Shown here: positions 8,065 through 15,760 of the stretch, piece by piece
How the letters are laid out: each line of letters begins with the position of its first letter
How positions within the stretch are numbered: the first letter of the stretch is position 1
Source: UBA11891 sp003533785
GTDB taxonomy: Bacteria > Bacteroidota > Bacteroidia > Flavobacteriales > Flavobacteriaceae
NCBI GenBank assembly: GCA_949511625.1
Contig: CATFEX010000001.1
Span: 1 to 49,686, forward strand
Direction: 5' to 3'
Length of the DNA: 49,686 bases
Translations under genes and position numbers: made by a program
Notes under the pieces: model-generated
Seen by the model: only the letters and a program-made list of their open reading frames with translations
Told to the model about the DNA's origin: nothing
Database searches by the model: none

Positions 8065-9201
8065 ATGAAAAACATCCGAATGGTTGATTTGCAAGGGCAG
8101 TATCAACAAATAGCAAAACCATTATCGCACAAAATGCAAGCGGTTCTAGATTCTACAGCCTTCATCAATGGTCCTGCGGTTCAAGAATTTCAAAAAAATC
8201 TCGAAAATTATTTGGGTGTCAAACACGTCATTCCCTGCGCCAATGGTACGGATGCATTACAAATTGCTTTAATGGGGCTGGGGTTGGAGCCTGGAGACGA
8301 GGTCATTACAGCAGACTTCACTTTTGCCGCTACAGTTGAAGTCATTGCCCTTTTAGGATTGACCCCTGTATTGGTGGATGTAGATCCCAACACCTTCAAT
8401 CTCAATTTAGAAGCTTTAGCTACTCGGATAGGATCGAAAACCAAAGCTATTATACCTGTCCACCTGTTTGGTCAAGCGATGGATATGGAGCCACTGATGG
8501 ATTTAGCAAAAGCAAATAATCTGTTTGTAGTGGAGGACAACGCACAAGCCATTGGAGCAAATTATACCTTTTCTTCTGGAGAAAAACAGAAGACCGGTAC
8601 TATCGGAGACGTAGGAACTACTTCTTTTTTTCCTTCAAAAAATTTAGGAGCTTACGGTGATGGGGGTGCCTTATTTACCAACGATGACGAATTGGCACAT
8701 ACTCTAAGAGGTATTGTCAATCACGGTATGTATCGAAGGTATCATCACGATGTGGTGGGTGTAAATTCTCGTTTGGATGCCCTTCAAGCTGCAGTACTAG
8801 ATACCAAATTGCCCTATTTAGATTTCTATAACGAAAGGAGAAAAATGGCAGCAACACTCTATACTGAACGCTTGCAAGAAGCGCCTGCCATCACCACTCC
8901 TTTTCGTTCTGGAGACTGCGATGCTCATGTATTTCATCAGTATACACTCAAAATAAAAGGGGGCAAACGAGATCAATTGGTGCAACAGTTGGCGGAATAC
9001 GATATACCAACAGGCGTGTATTATCCCATTCCCTTACATGCACAAAAAGCCTATACCCACACTAGCTATAAGGAATCCGATTTTACTATCACCAACCAAA
9101 TTGTAGAAGAAGTTCTATCTCTTCCAATGCATACAGAATTGACCCTAGAACAAATCGATTATATTTGTGAAAAGCTACTTAAGTTAGTGGCTGACTTATA
9201 A
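8065..9201 (+). CDS. DegT/DnrJ/EryC1/StrS family sugar aminotransferase
   Basis: This 378-residue PLP enzyme is of the family that aminates nucleotide-linked keto sugars. Visible marks are CANGTDALQIAL (cofactor phosphate loop), VVEDNAQAIGA with Asp158, and TTSFFPSKNLGAYGDGGAL with the likely Schiff-base Lys192. GIVNHGMYRRYHHDVVGVNSRLDALQAAVL, the family's substrate-binding block, follows. Length is usual for the family. It resembles the WbpE/WlbC type that works on UDP-keto-hexuronic acid, but the exact sugar cannot be called. It lies 7 bp upstream of the amidohydrolase gene, probably in one transcript, and near two Stealth genes, so a role in surface polysaccharide synthesis is plausible. 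Confidence 0.88.
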   Translation: MKNIRMVDLQGQYQQIAKPLSHKMQAVLDSTAFINGPAVQEFQKNLENYLGVKHVIPCANGTDALQIALMGLGLEPGDEVITADFTFAATVEVIALLGLTPVLVDVDPNTFNLNLEALATRIGSKTKAIIPVHLFGQAMDMEPLMDLAKANNLFVVEDNAQAIGANYTFSSGEKQKTGTIGDVGTTSFFPSKNLGAYGDGGALFTNDDELAHTLRGIVNHGMYRRYHHDVVGVNSRLDALQAAVLDTKLPYLDFYNERRKMAATLYTERLQEAPAITTPFRSGDCDAHVFHQYTLKIKGGKRDQLVQQLAEYDIPTGVYYPIPLHAQKAYTHTSYKESDFTITNQIVEEVLSLPMHTELTLEQIDYICEKLLKLVADL

Positions 9202-9208
9202 ATTCAGT

Positions 9209-10486
9209 ATGAAAAAAATAATGCTTCTCCTTTGCTTAGCTGCCTCAACGGCATTTGCTCAACAAACCTATTTGCATTGCGGTACCCTTTTCGATGCGAA
9301 AAACGGGAAATTTATCAAAGAACAGACTGTAGTTGTAGAAGGGGATAAAATCCTACAAGTCAAAAAGGGGTACATACTACCCTCAAAGACCGAAATAAAA
9401 GTCATTGATCTGAAAGACAAAACGGTATTGCCCGGATTTATTGATATGCATGTTCATATTGAAAGCGAAACGAACAATACTTCATACATCAACCGATTTG
9501 TAAACAATGAGTCTGACACTGCTTTTGATGCGGCAATGTATGCACGTCGAACGCTCTTAGCTGGCTTTACTACGGTACGGGATATGGGAGGGAGCGGAGT
9601 CAATGTGTCTCTACGAGACGCTATTCGTGATGAGAAGATTCCAGGGCCTCGGATATTTACTGCGGAGAAGGCCATTGGCACTACTGGAGGCCATGCAGAT
9701 CCAACCAACGGATATCGCAAGAAATTGATGGGGAACCCGGGTCCAGCCGAAGGGGTTGTCAATTCCCCCGAAGACGGAAAAAAAGCAGTTCGACAACGCT
9801 ATAAAAATGGTGCAGACTGTATCAAAATCACTGCAACAGGCGGTGTTCTAAGTATGGCAAAGAATAGTCAAAACCCTCAATTCACCTTGGAGGAAATTCA
9901 AGCAATAGTCACTACAGCCAATGATTATGGTATGCATGTAGCCGCTCATGCGCACGGCGATGAAGGAATGTATCGAGCCGTAATGGCAGGGGTGACTACG
10001 ATCGAACATGGTACGTTAATGGAAACGAGAACAATGGATTTAATGAAGGAAAAAAAGGCCTATCTCGTTCCCACCATAACGGCAGGAAAACAAGTAGCAG
10101 AAAAGGCTAAAATCGAAGGATACTTCCCCGATGTTGTAACTCCTAAAGCAATTGAAATCGGCCCTCAAATACAAAATACTTTTGAGAAGGCCTATCGTAG
10201 AGGAGTTCCCATAGCATTTGGAACCGATGCAGGAGTTTTTCCTCATGGTCTCAATGCCCTTGAGTTTGAGTATATGGTGGAAGCAGGAATGCCAGTCATA
10301 GAGGCCTTGCAATCAGCAACAATCACTGGTGCTAAAATCCTAAACAGCAGTAATGAACTCGGACAATTGGCTCCCGGATTTTATGCTGATATCGTTGCTA
10401 CTGATTCCAATCCTCAGAAAAATATTAAGACTTTACAAGCCATTTCTTTCGTTATGAAGGGAGGCCAAATTTTCAAACAAGATTAG
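9209..10486 (+). CDS. Exported metal-dependent amidohydrolase (prolidase-like)
   Basis: This 425-residue protein has a signal peptide (MKKIMLLLCLAASTAFAQ). The amidohydrolase TIM-barrel motifs are in order: GFIDMHVHIE with metal ligands His81 and His83, DCIKITATGGVLS with a likely bridging lysine, HVAAHAHGDEGMYRAV, TIEHGT, and FGTDAGVFPHG with the catalytic Asp. The C terminus returns to the small beta-sandwich (LGQLAPGFYADIVA). Relatives include Xaa-Pro dipeptidases and imidazolonepropionase-like enzymes; the substrate is probably a small amide or dipeptide in the periplasm. Its TAG stop overlaps the stop of the convergent fabD by four bases. Confidence 0.88.
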   Translation: MKKIMLLLCLAASTAFAQQTYLHCGTLFDAKNGKFIKEQTVVVEGDKILQVKKGYILPSKTEIKVIDLKDKTVLPGFIDMHVHIESETNNTSYINRFVNNESDTAFDAAMYARRTLLAGFTTVRDMGGSGVNVSLRDAIRDEKIPGPRIFTAEKAIGTTGGHADPTNGYRKKLMGNPGPAEGVVNSPEDGKKAVRQRYKNGADCIKITATGGVLSMAKNSQNPQFTLEEIQAIVTTANDYGMHVAAHAHGDEGMYRAVMAGVTTIEHGTLMETRTMDLMKEKKAYLVPTITAGKQVAEKAKIEGYFPDVVTPKAIEIGPQIQNTFEKAYRRGVPIAFGTDAGVFPHGLNALEFEYMVEAGMPVIEALQSATITGAKILNSSNELGQLAPGFYADIVATDSNPQKNIKTLQAISFVMKGGQIFKQD

Positions 10487-11370
10487 AGTAAGTCTTTTCC
10501 CGATTGAGAGATCGCACTGGAATCAATCTTTCTCACCAAACCTTGTAGGACTTTTCCAGGGCCAATCTCTGTAAATTCTTTGGCACCATCGGAAAGCATA
10601 TTACGGATGCTCTGTGTCCATTTGACTGGGGCAGTTAGTTGGGCAATTAAATTTTCCTGAATGCGAGCAGTGTCCTTTTCAGCCCGAGTAGATACGTTTT
10701 GATAGATGGGGATATTTGGTTGGCTAAAAGAAGTAGAAGCGATAGCATTCGCTAGATTTTCCCGAGCGGATTCCATCAGAGGTGAATGAAAAGCTCCCCC
10801 TACAGGTAAAACCAAAGCACGTCGGGCACCTGCCTCAGTAAGTGCTTCACAAGCGAGAGCAATAGCTTTTCGTTCTCCTGATATAACCAGCTGACCCGGA
10901 CAATTGTAATTTGCAGACACAACGATCCCAGAGGTATTCTCACAAACTTCTTCTACAAGGGAATCATCTAATCCAAGAACGGCCGCCATCGTTCCTTCAG
11001 TTTCTTCACAAGCAAGTTGCATAGCTTGAGCGCGTTGACTAACCAAATGGAGGCCAGATTCAAAATCGAGAGCTCCGCTGTAGGTCAAGGCTGAAAACTC
11101 ACCTAAAGAATGCCCTGCTGCCGCTTGAGGCGATGTTTTATCTCCAAGAATTTCTGCGAGGATCACCGAATGAAGAAATATGGCGGGTTGGGTCACCTTG
11201 GTTTGTTGAAGATCTTCCTTGCTACCTTCAAACATCACCTTTGAAATGTCAAAACCTAATAGATTATTTGCTTGTTCAAAGCGTTCTTTAGCAAGAGGAT
11301 AGTTCTCATATAGATCGTTGCCCATGCCTTCAAATTGGGCTCCTTGCCCAGGAAAAATAGCTACATTCAT
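10483..11370 (-). CDS. fabD: Malonyl-CoA:ACP transacylase
   Basis: This 295-residue protein moves malonyl from CoA to acyl carrier protein to start fatty acid elongation. It has FPGQGAQ at residues 6-12, QPAIFLHSVIL, the nucleophile elbow AAGHSLGEFSAL with Ser88, and GGAFHSPLM with the catalytic His. The C-terminal EIGPGKVLQGLVRKI is also typical. Its ATG overlaps the folA stop by four bases, so the two genes are translationally coupled. That places fatty acid and folate enzymes in one transcript. Confidence 0.95.
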   Translation of the reverse strand: MNVAIFPGQGAQFEGMGNDLYENYPLAKERFEQANNLLGFDISKVMFEGSKEDLQQTKVTQPAIFLHSVILAEILGDKTSPQAAAGHSLGEFSALTYSGALDFESGLHLVSQRAQAMQLACEETEGTMAAVLGLDDSLVEEVCENTSGIVVSANYNCPGQLVISGERKAIALACEALTEAGARRALVLPVGGAFHSPLMESARENLANAIASTSFSQPNIPIYQNVSTRAEKDTARIQENLIAQLTAPVKWTQSIRNMLSDGAKEFTEIGPGKVLQGLVRKIDSSAISQSGKDLL

Positions 11371-11861
11371 TGTTTCTTTTTTTGATATGTTAGGAAAGAG
11401 TAGGGGAGATTATCCAATGCTTTTGTTTGTGGTTCTTCCCAAACCAATTCCCAATATTTGGAATCAATCTCTGGGAAAAAAGTATCTCCTTCAAAGTCTC
11501 TGTGCACGCGGGTGAGTTCAATTGTATTGGCAAAGGATAAGGCGTGTCGATAGATCTCTCCTCCACCTATGATAAAGGGTTGTTGATCATTAACGACAAG
11601 TTGCAAGGCCTTTTCCATTGAGGAACACACAAGGGCCCCTTCAGCACGATACGATCTATTGCGAGTTACGACGATGTTGGTTCGGTTGGGAAGGGCTTTG
11701 GGAAGCGATTCGAAAGTTTTTCGACCCATAATTATGGCATGTCCAGAAGTAAGCGCTTTAAATCGCTTTAAATCTTCGGAAATATGCCATATCAAGTCAT
11801 TGTTTTTTCCAATGACATTATTGGCTGCCACAGCTACTATAATGGTGATATTTTGATTCAT
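11367..11861 (-). CDS. folA: Dihydrofolate reductase
   Basis: This 164-residue protein reduces dihydrofolate with NADPH. N-terminal IIVAVAANNVIGKNNDLIWHISEDLKRFK contains the substrate-binding W and acidic catalytic residue region. IMGRKTFESLPKALPNRTNIVVTRN and FIIGGGEIYRHAL (NADPH loop) follow. Length is normal. It supports thymidylate synthase, encoded 1.1 kb away on the same strand with one opposite-strand gene in between. First gene of the folA-fabD pair. Confidence 0.96.
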   Translation of the reverse strand: MNQNITIIVAVAANNVIGKNNDLIWHISEDLKRFKALTSGHAIIMGRKTFESLPKALPNRTNIVVTRNRSYRAEGALVCSSMEKALQLVVNDQQPFIIGGGEIYRHALSFANTIELTRVHRDFEGDTFFPEIDSKYWELVWEEPQTKALDNLPYSFLTYQKKKQ

Positions 11862-11944
11862 ACTTGATAAATGCCTAAGGGACTAGGTTAATAATTAATA
11901 AAGGATTCATCATCTATATATCTTACTCATAAGGTATTTACTTG

Positions 11945-11952
11945 TAATTTTG
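11945..11952 (+). promoter_or_regulatory. -7 box of the class V aminotransferase gene
   Basis: TAATTTTG fits TAnnTTTG exactly, 27 nt before the chosen ATG at 11980. No good TTTG -33 element lies at the usual distance. The box overlaps the upstream in-frame TTG (11950), which argues against that TTG as the start. Confidence 0.45.
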
Positions 11953-11979
11953 ACAGCAAAAGTACGTTTCCTAAATGAA

Positions 11980-13011
11980 ATGAGAGAGCGCTTTCCAGTC
12001 CTAAATGAATCAGTATACTTGAATACCGCTTATGTGGGACTCGCCTCAGTGGAATTGATGGAGTTCAGAGCCTCCTTTGATCGCAATTATATACATCAAG
12101 GGGATCAGTTTAAAATCAAAGGATACGAACGATTGGCCTCACAGAGAGAAACTCTAGCCACCTTTTTAGGGAGTCATCCACAAAATACCTTTTTAACCTC
12201 TAGTTTTTCAACAGGCTTCCGATTTGTATTGGATCAATTACCTGCAAACACGAAAGTACTGAGTCTTTTGGAAGAATATCATTCTTTAGAAAATGCCCTA
12301 TCAGAGCGAGGCTTTCTCACCAAACAACTTCCCTTATCAGGGGATATTGAATCGCAAATAGAATCAGTTTTAGCTATAGAGTCTTTTGATGTTGTAGCTT
12401 TTAGTATGGTTCAGTACACCTCTGGAGTTCTTTTTGATTTGGAGGCTTTAAGTCGGATCAAAAAACGCTTTCCCAACATCTTGTTTCTCGCTGATGGGAC
12501 ACAGTTTTTGGGAGCAGAGGCTTTTCATTTCGAAAATTCCCCACTCGATGTAATTGTCGGAAGTGGATACAAATGGCTTTTGGCAGGATTCGGTAATGGT
12601 TTGCTAAGTATTAAGCAATCGTTTTTAGACTTTTGTGCTATTTCAATACATCACTTCGAAGAAAAAATCTATGCTGGACATTTTGATTTTTTAGCTTTTG
12701 CGTCTTTAATATTTGCTGTTGAGAATTTATCAAAGAATAACTACACTGCCCTACTAAAGGCAAAGGAGCAAACCACAGACTATCTACGCAATAAACTATC
12801 CGATCGACAATTGCTGCATCCATTGGTCATTTCGCGTAAAAAGCATACATCAATATTCAATATTCCAGGGGATGAGTCTTTGCATCAAAAACTATTTGAG
12901 GCTGGTATTCGCGCTTCTCTTCGGGGAGATGGCATCCGTATTTCAGTGCACCATTACAATACTTTTGAAGATATTGATCGTTTTTTTGAAGTATATGACA
13001 AACTGCTTTAA
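11980..13011 (+). CDS. Class V aminotransferase-fold PLP protein
   Basis: This protein (343 residues from ATG 11980) has the class V fold shared by cysteine desulfurases, selenocysteine lyases and isopenicillin-N epimerase. N-terminal VYLNTAYVGLAS is the usual start strand. FLADGTQFLGA holds the PLP-ring aspartate (Asp172) and IVGSGYKWLLAGFGNG the Schiff-base Lys198. The C-terminal domain contains IRASLRGDGIRISVHHYNT. A longer reading from TTG 11950 is possible, but that TTG lies in a -7 box. No cysteine active-site loop typical of desulfurases is evident, so the reaction is not assigned. The stop overlaps that of convergent thyA. Confidence 0.78.
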   Translation: MRERFPVLNESVYLNTAYVGLASVELMEFRASFDRNYIHQGDQFKIKGYERLASQRETLATFLGSHPQNTFLTSSFSTGFRFVLDQLPANTKVLSLLEEYHSLENALSERGFLTKQLPLSGDIESQIESVLAIESFDVVAFSMVQYTSGVLFDLEALSRIKKRFPNILFLADGTQFLGAEAFHFENSPLDVIVGSGYKWLLAGFGNGLLSIKQSFLDFCAISIHHFEEKIYAGHFDFLAFASLIFAVENLSKNNYTALLKAKEQTTDYLRNKLSDRQLLHPLVISRKKHTSIFNIPGDESLHQKLFEAGIRASLRGDGIRISVHHYNTFEDIDRFFEVYDKLL

Positions 13012-13832
13012 ACCGCTACTTTCCCCCGTATTAGAGGATGAGGATCGTAACCAATCAATTCGAAATCATCGTAAGTAAAATCTAGGATATCTTTAATCTT
13101 AGAATTGAGTTTCATGATTGGGAGTGGCTTTGGAGTTCTTTCTAACTGTGTCGCTATTTGTTCTTGGTGGTTAGAATAAATGTGTGTATCACCAAACGTA
13201 TGAACAAATTCACCGGATTGAAACCCACAAACTTGGGCAACCATCATTGTAAGTAGAGCATAGGAAGCAATATTGAAAGGGACCCCTAGAAAAACGTCAG
13301 CACTGCGCTGATACAGTTGACAGGATAGTTTGTTATCGGCAACATAAAACTGAAAAAAAGCATGGCAGGGAGGCAAAGCGGCTTTGTTATTGGCTACATT
13401 CTCAGCAAAGGAAATTGAAGTGTCTGGGAGCACAGAGGGATTCCAAGCCGAAATAATCATTCTTCGACTATCGGGATTTAATTTGAGGGTTTGAATGACG
13501 TCTTGAATCTGATCGATCCCTTCACTATTCCAATTGCGCCACTGATGACCGTATATAGGACCCAAATCCCCCTTGGCATCGGCCCATTCATTCCAAATAC
13601 GAACTCCATTATCTTGCAAATATTGAATGTTGGTATCCCCTTTTAGAAACCACAACAATTCATGAATAACAGATTTTACGTGAATTTTTTTGGTGGTAAC
13701 CAAAGGAAACCCTTTTGAAAGATCAAAACGCATTTGATATCCAAAAACACTTTTAGTACCTGTTCCTGTACGATCGGTTTTCTCACTTCCTTGTTTTTGA
13801 ATGTGCCGGATTAAGTCGAGATATTGTTGCAT
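13008..13832 (-). CDS. thyA: Thymidylate synthase
   Basis: This 274-residue protein makes dTMP from dUMP using methylenetetrahydrofolate. It has the N-terminal DRTGTGTKSVFGYQMRFDL folate loop, IHELLWFLKGDTNIQYL, the catalytic ALPPCHAFFQFYV with Cys156, and QRSADVFLGVPFNIASYALL for dUMP binding. Between ISAWNPS and the catalytic loop it has about ten more residues than the E. coli enzyme (TSISFAENVANNKA), giving the longer 274-residue form. Its stop TAA and the stop of the convergent PLP gene share the palindrome TTTAAA. Confidence 0.97.
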   Translation of the reverse strand: MQQYLDLIRHIQKQGSEKTDRTGTGTKSVFGYQMRFDLSKGFPLVTTKKIHVKSVIHELLWFLKGDTNIQYLQDNGVRIWNEWADAKGDLGPIYGHQWRNWNSEGIDQIQDVIQTLKLNPDSRRMIISAWNPSVLPDTSISFAENVANNKAALPPCHAFFQFYVADNKLSCQLYQRSADVFLGVPFNIASYALLTMMVAQVCGFQSGEFVHTFGDTHIYSNHQEQIATQLERTPKPLPIMKLNSKIKDILDFTYDDFELIGYDPHPLIRGKVAV

Positions 13833-13915
13833 GCGTCAATTTTATTCAAAAATAGAAAGGCATAAAAAAAAGGAACTATCCTAAGAAGAATAGTTTTCAA
13901 ATAAAGATTAACAAA

Positions 13916-14536
13916 CTATTGATTGCGCTTGGAGATCTCGTCGCGGATCAGAGCCGCTTTCTCGTAGTCTTCTTGGGAAACAAACTTTTTTAAGAGCGTT
14001 TTGAGTTTCCGTAAAGAAATTTTCTCGAGTTTTTCAGGGAGTGCAGTGGGTTGCTTGCTTTGTTCGGCAACAAATTCCTGAATCCAGTTATCTTCCGAGA
14101 GTTTGCGTTCGTTTGATGTGCTAAGTGCAGCAGAAAAACCAGCTCGCTTCAGGATGGTATCGTAGGTAAAAATAGGCGCGTTGAATCGCAATGCCAAAGC
14201 AATGGCATCGGAGGTTCTGGAGTCAATAATTTCTTCAATTTCGTCGCGTTCGCAGATCAAACTCGAATAGAAAACACCATCCAATAACTTATGAATGATA
14301 ACTTGTTTGACATGAATTTCAAATCGAGACGAAAAATTTTTAAATAAATCATGGGTAAGTGGACGCGTCGGCTTGATCTCCTTCTCAAGCGAAATTGCAA
14401 TGGCTTGGGCTTCAAACCCGCCAATCACAATAGGCAACTTGCGATCTCCTTCAACTTCATTTAGGATTAATGCATAGGTGCCTGACTGCGTTTCGCTGTA
14501 GGAGATTCCTTTAATTTTTAGTTCCACTAATTTCAT
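13916..14536 (-). CDS. Bifunctional nuclease (BFN) domain protein with UVR motif
   Basis: This 206-residue protein has an N-terminal BFN/DUF151 domain (about 1-130). Its marks are LKIKGISYSETQSGTYALIL, RKLPIVIGGFEAQAIAI, TRPLTHDL and the closing SRTSDAIALALRFNAPIFT. The C terminus (about 170-205, LRKLKTLLKKFVSQEDYEKAALIRDEISKRN) is a UvrB/UvrC-type coiled motif. BFN domains were first described with RNase and DNase activity in plants; the bacterial role is not settled. It lies 83 bp upstream of thyA on the same strand and could be co-transcribed with it. Confidence 0.88.
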   Translation of the reverse strand: MKLVELKIKGISYSETQSGTYALILNEVEGDRKLPIVIGGFEAQAIAISLEKEIKPTRPLTHDLFKNFSSRFEIHVKQVIIHKLLDGVFYSSLICERDEIEEIIDSRTSDAIALALRFNAPIFTYDTILKRAGFSAALSTSNERKLSEDNWIQEFVAEQSKQPTALPEKLEKISLRKLKTLLKKFVSQEDYEKAALIRDEISKRNQ

Positions 14537-14663
14537 GTGTTGTAAGCTAAGTATAATATCAACGCAGAAACTTTAATTCTAGTACAAATAACAAGATAAT
14601 TATTTTTGGTTGGACTCAAATAGCTATAATGGAATTCTTGTTTTATGCCTTGTAGATATTTCG

Positions 14664-14671
14664 TAAATTTG
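14664..14671 (+). promoter_or_regulatory. -7 box of pdhB
   Basis: TAAATTTG (14664-14671) matches TAnnTTTG, 27 nt before the pdhB ATG. The -33 region is T-rich (CTTGTTTT near 14637-14644) without a clean TTTG at the usual 19-nt spacing. Confidence 0.45.
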
Positions 14672-14698
14672 ATCCGAATTTGACTTTACACCGTTACT

Positions 14699-15682
14699 AT
14701 GATCACAATCCAGTTCAGAGAAGCCATACAGCAAGCGATGACAGAAGAAATGCGAAGAGATGAAACGATTTATCTCATGGGCGAAGAAGTGGCTGAATAC
14801 AACGGCGCTTATAAGGCTTCGAAGGGAATGCTTGATGAGTTTGGACCAGAGCGCGTTTTGGATACTCCGATTTCCGAATTGGGTTTTGCTGGAATTGGCG
14901 TGGGATCTACAATGACTGGTAACCGGCCAATCATTGAGTTTATGACCTTTAATTTTGCATTGGTTGGGATTGATCAAATCATCAATAATGCGGCAAAAAT
15001 TCGACAAATGTCAGGAGGACAATTTCCTTGCCCAATTGTATTTCGTGGACCCACTGGCTCTGCTGGGCAATTGGCCGCCACTCACTCGCAAGCTTTTGAA
15101 AGCTGGTATGCGAATTGTCCCGGACTTAAGGTGGTAGTTCCCTCAAACCCCTACGACGCCAAAGGTTTATTAAAATCTGCCATTCGAGATAATGATCCAG
15201 TTATTTTTATGGAATCCGAACAAATGTATGGAGACAAGGGAGAGATTCCAGAAGGAGAATTTACACTTCCCCTTGGAGTTGCTGATATAAAAAGAAAAGG
15301 AGATGATGTGACCATCGTGTCCTTTGGGAAAATAATCAAGGAGGCATACAAAGCAGCGGAGGTTTTAGAAAAAGATGGAATCTCGTGTGAAATTATTGAC
15401 CTGAGAACCGTTCGGCCCTTGGACTACAATACAGTTTTCGAATCTGTCAAAAAAACCAATCGATTGGTTGTATTGGAGGAAGCTTGGCCCTTTGGTAATG
15501 TCGCTACAGACATTACCTATCAAGTTCAACACCACCTATTTGATTACTTGGATGCACCGGTTGAGAAAATAAACACAGCCGATACGCCTGCACCCTATTC
15601 CCCTGTATTGCTTAAAGAATGGCTTCCTAACAGTGAAAATGTAATTAGTGCTGTGAAAAAAGTTCTTTACGTGAAGGCCTAA
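14699..15682 (+). CDS. pdhB: Pyruvate dehydrogenase E1 component, beta subunit
   Basis: This 327-residue protein is the transketolase-like beta half of the E1 heterotetramer that decarboxylates pyruvate with thiamine diphosphate. Marks are MGEEVAEYNGAYKASKGMLDEFGPERVLDTPISE with the ThDP-activating Glu region, GGQFPCPIVFRGPTGSAG, and the C-terminal transketolase domain (SCEIIDLRTVRPLD, VVLEEAWPFGNVATDI). The E1 alpha and E2 genes are not next to it, so the complex is encoded at several loci. Branched-chain ketoacid E1 beta is the main alternative, but the RVLDTPISELGFAGIGVG pattern favours pyruvate. hppA follows 78 bp downstream. Confidence 0.92.
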   Translation: MITIQFREAIQQAMTEEMRRDETIYLMGEEVAEYNGAYKASKGMLDEFGPERVLDTPISELGFAGIGVGSTMTGNRPIIEFMTFNFALVGIDQIINNAAKIRQMSGGQFPCPIVFRGPTGSAGQLAATHSQAFESWYANCPGLKVVVPSNPYDAKGLLKSAIRDNDPVIFMESEQMYGDKGEIPEGEFTLPLGVADIKRKGDDVTIVSFGKIIKEAYKAAEVLEKDGISCEIIDLRTVRPLDYNTVFESVKKTNRLVVLEEAWPFGNVATDITYQVQHHLFDYLDAPVEKINTADTPAPYSPVLLKEWLPNSENVISAVKKVLYVKA

Positions 15683-15760
15683 CTCCTCATGCAAAGTATT
15701 ATTTTTCAAATCCAATGGCGTTGTTTATTTTTACGCCGCTAAAAATTTAGATTCTATTTT

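Noticed and set aside
15700..15745. Hairpin GGCGT ... ACGCC between pdhB and hppA
   Set aside because: Only 5 bp with an 11-nt loop and no following T run; not a convincing terminator or riboswitch.
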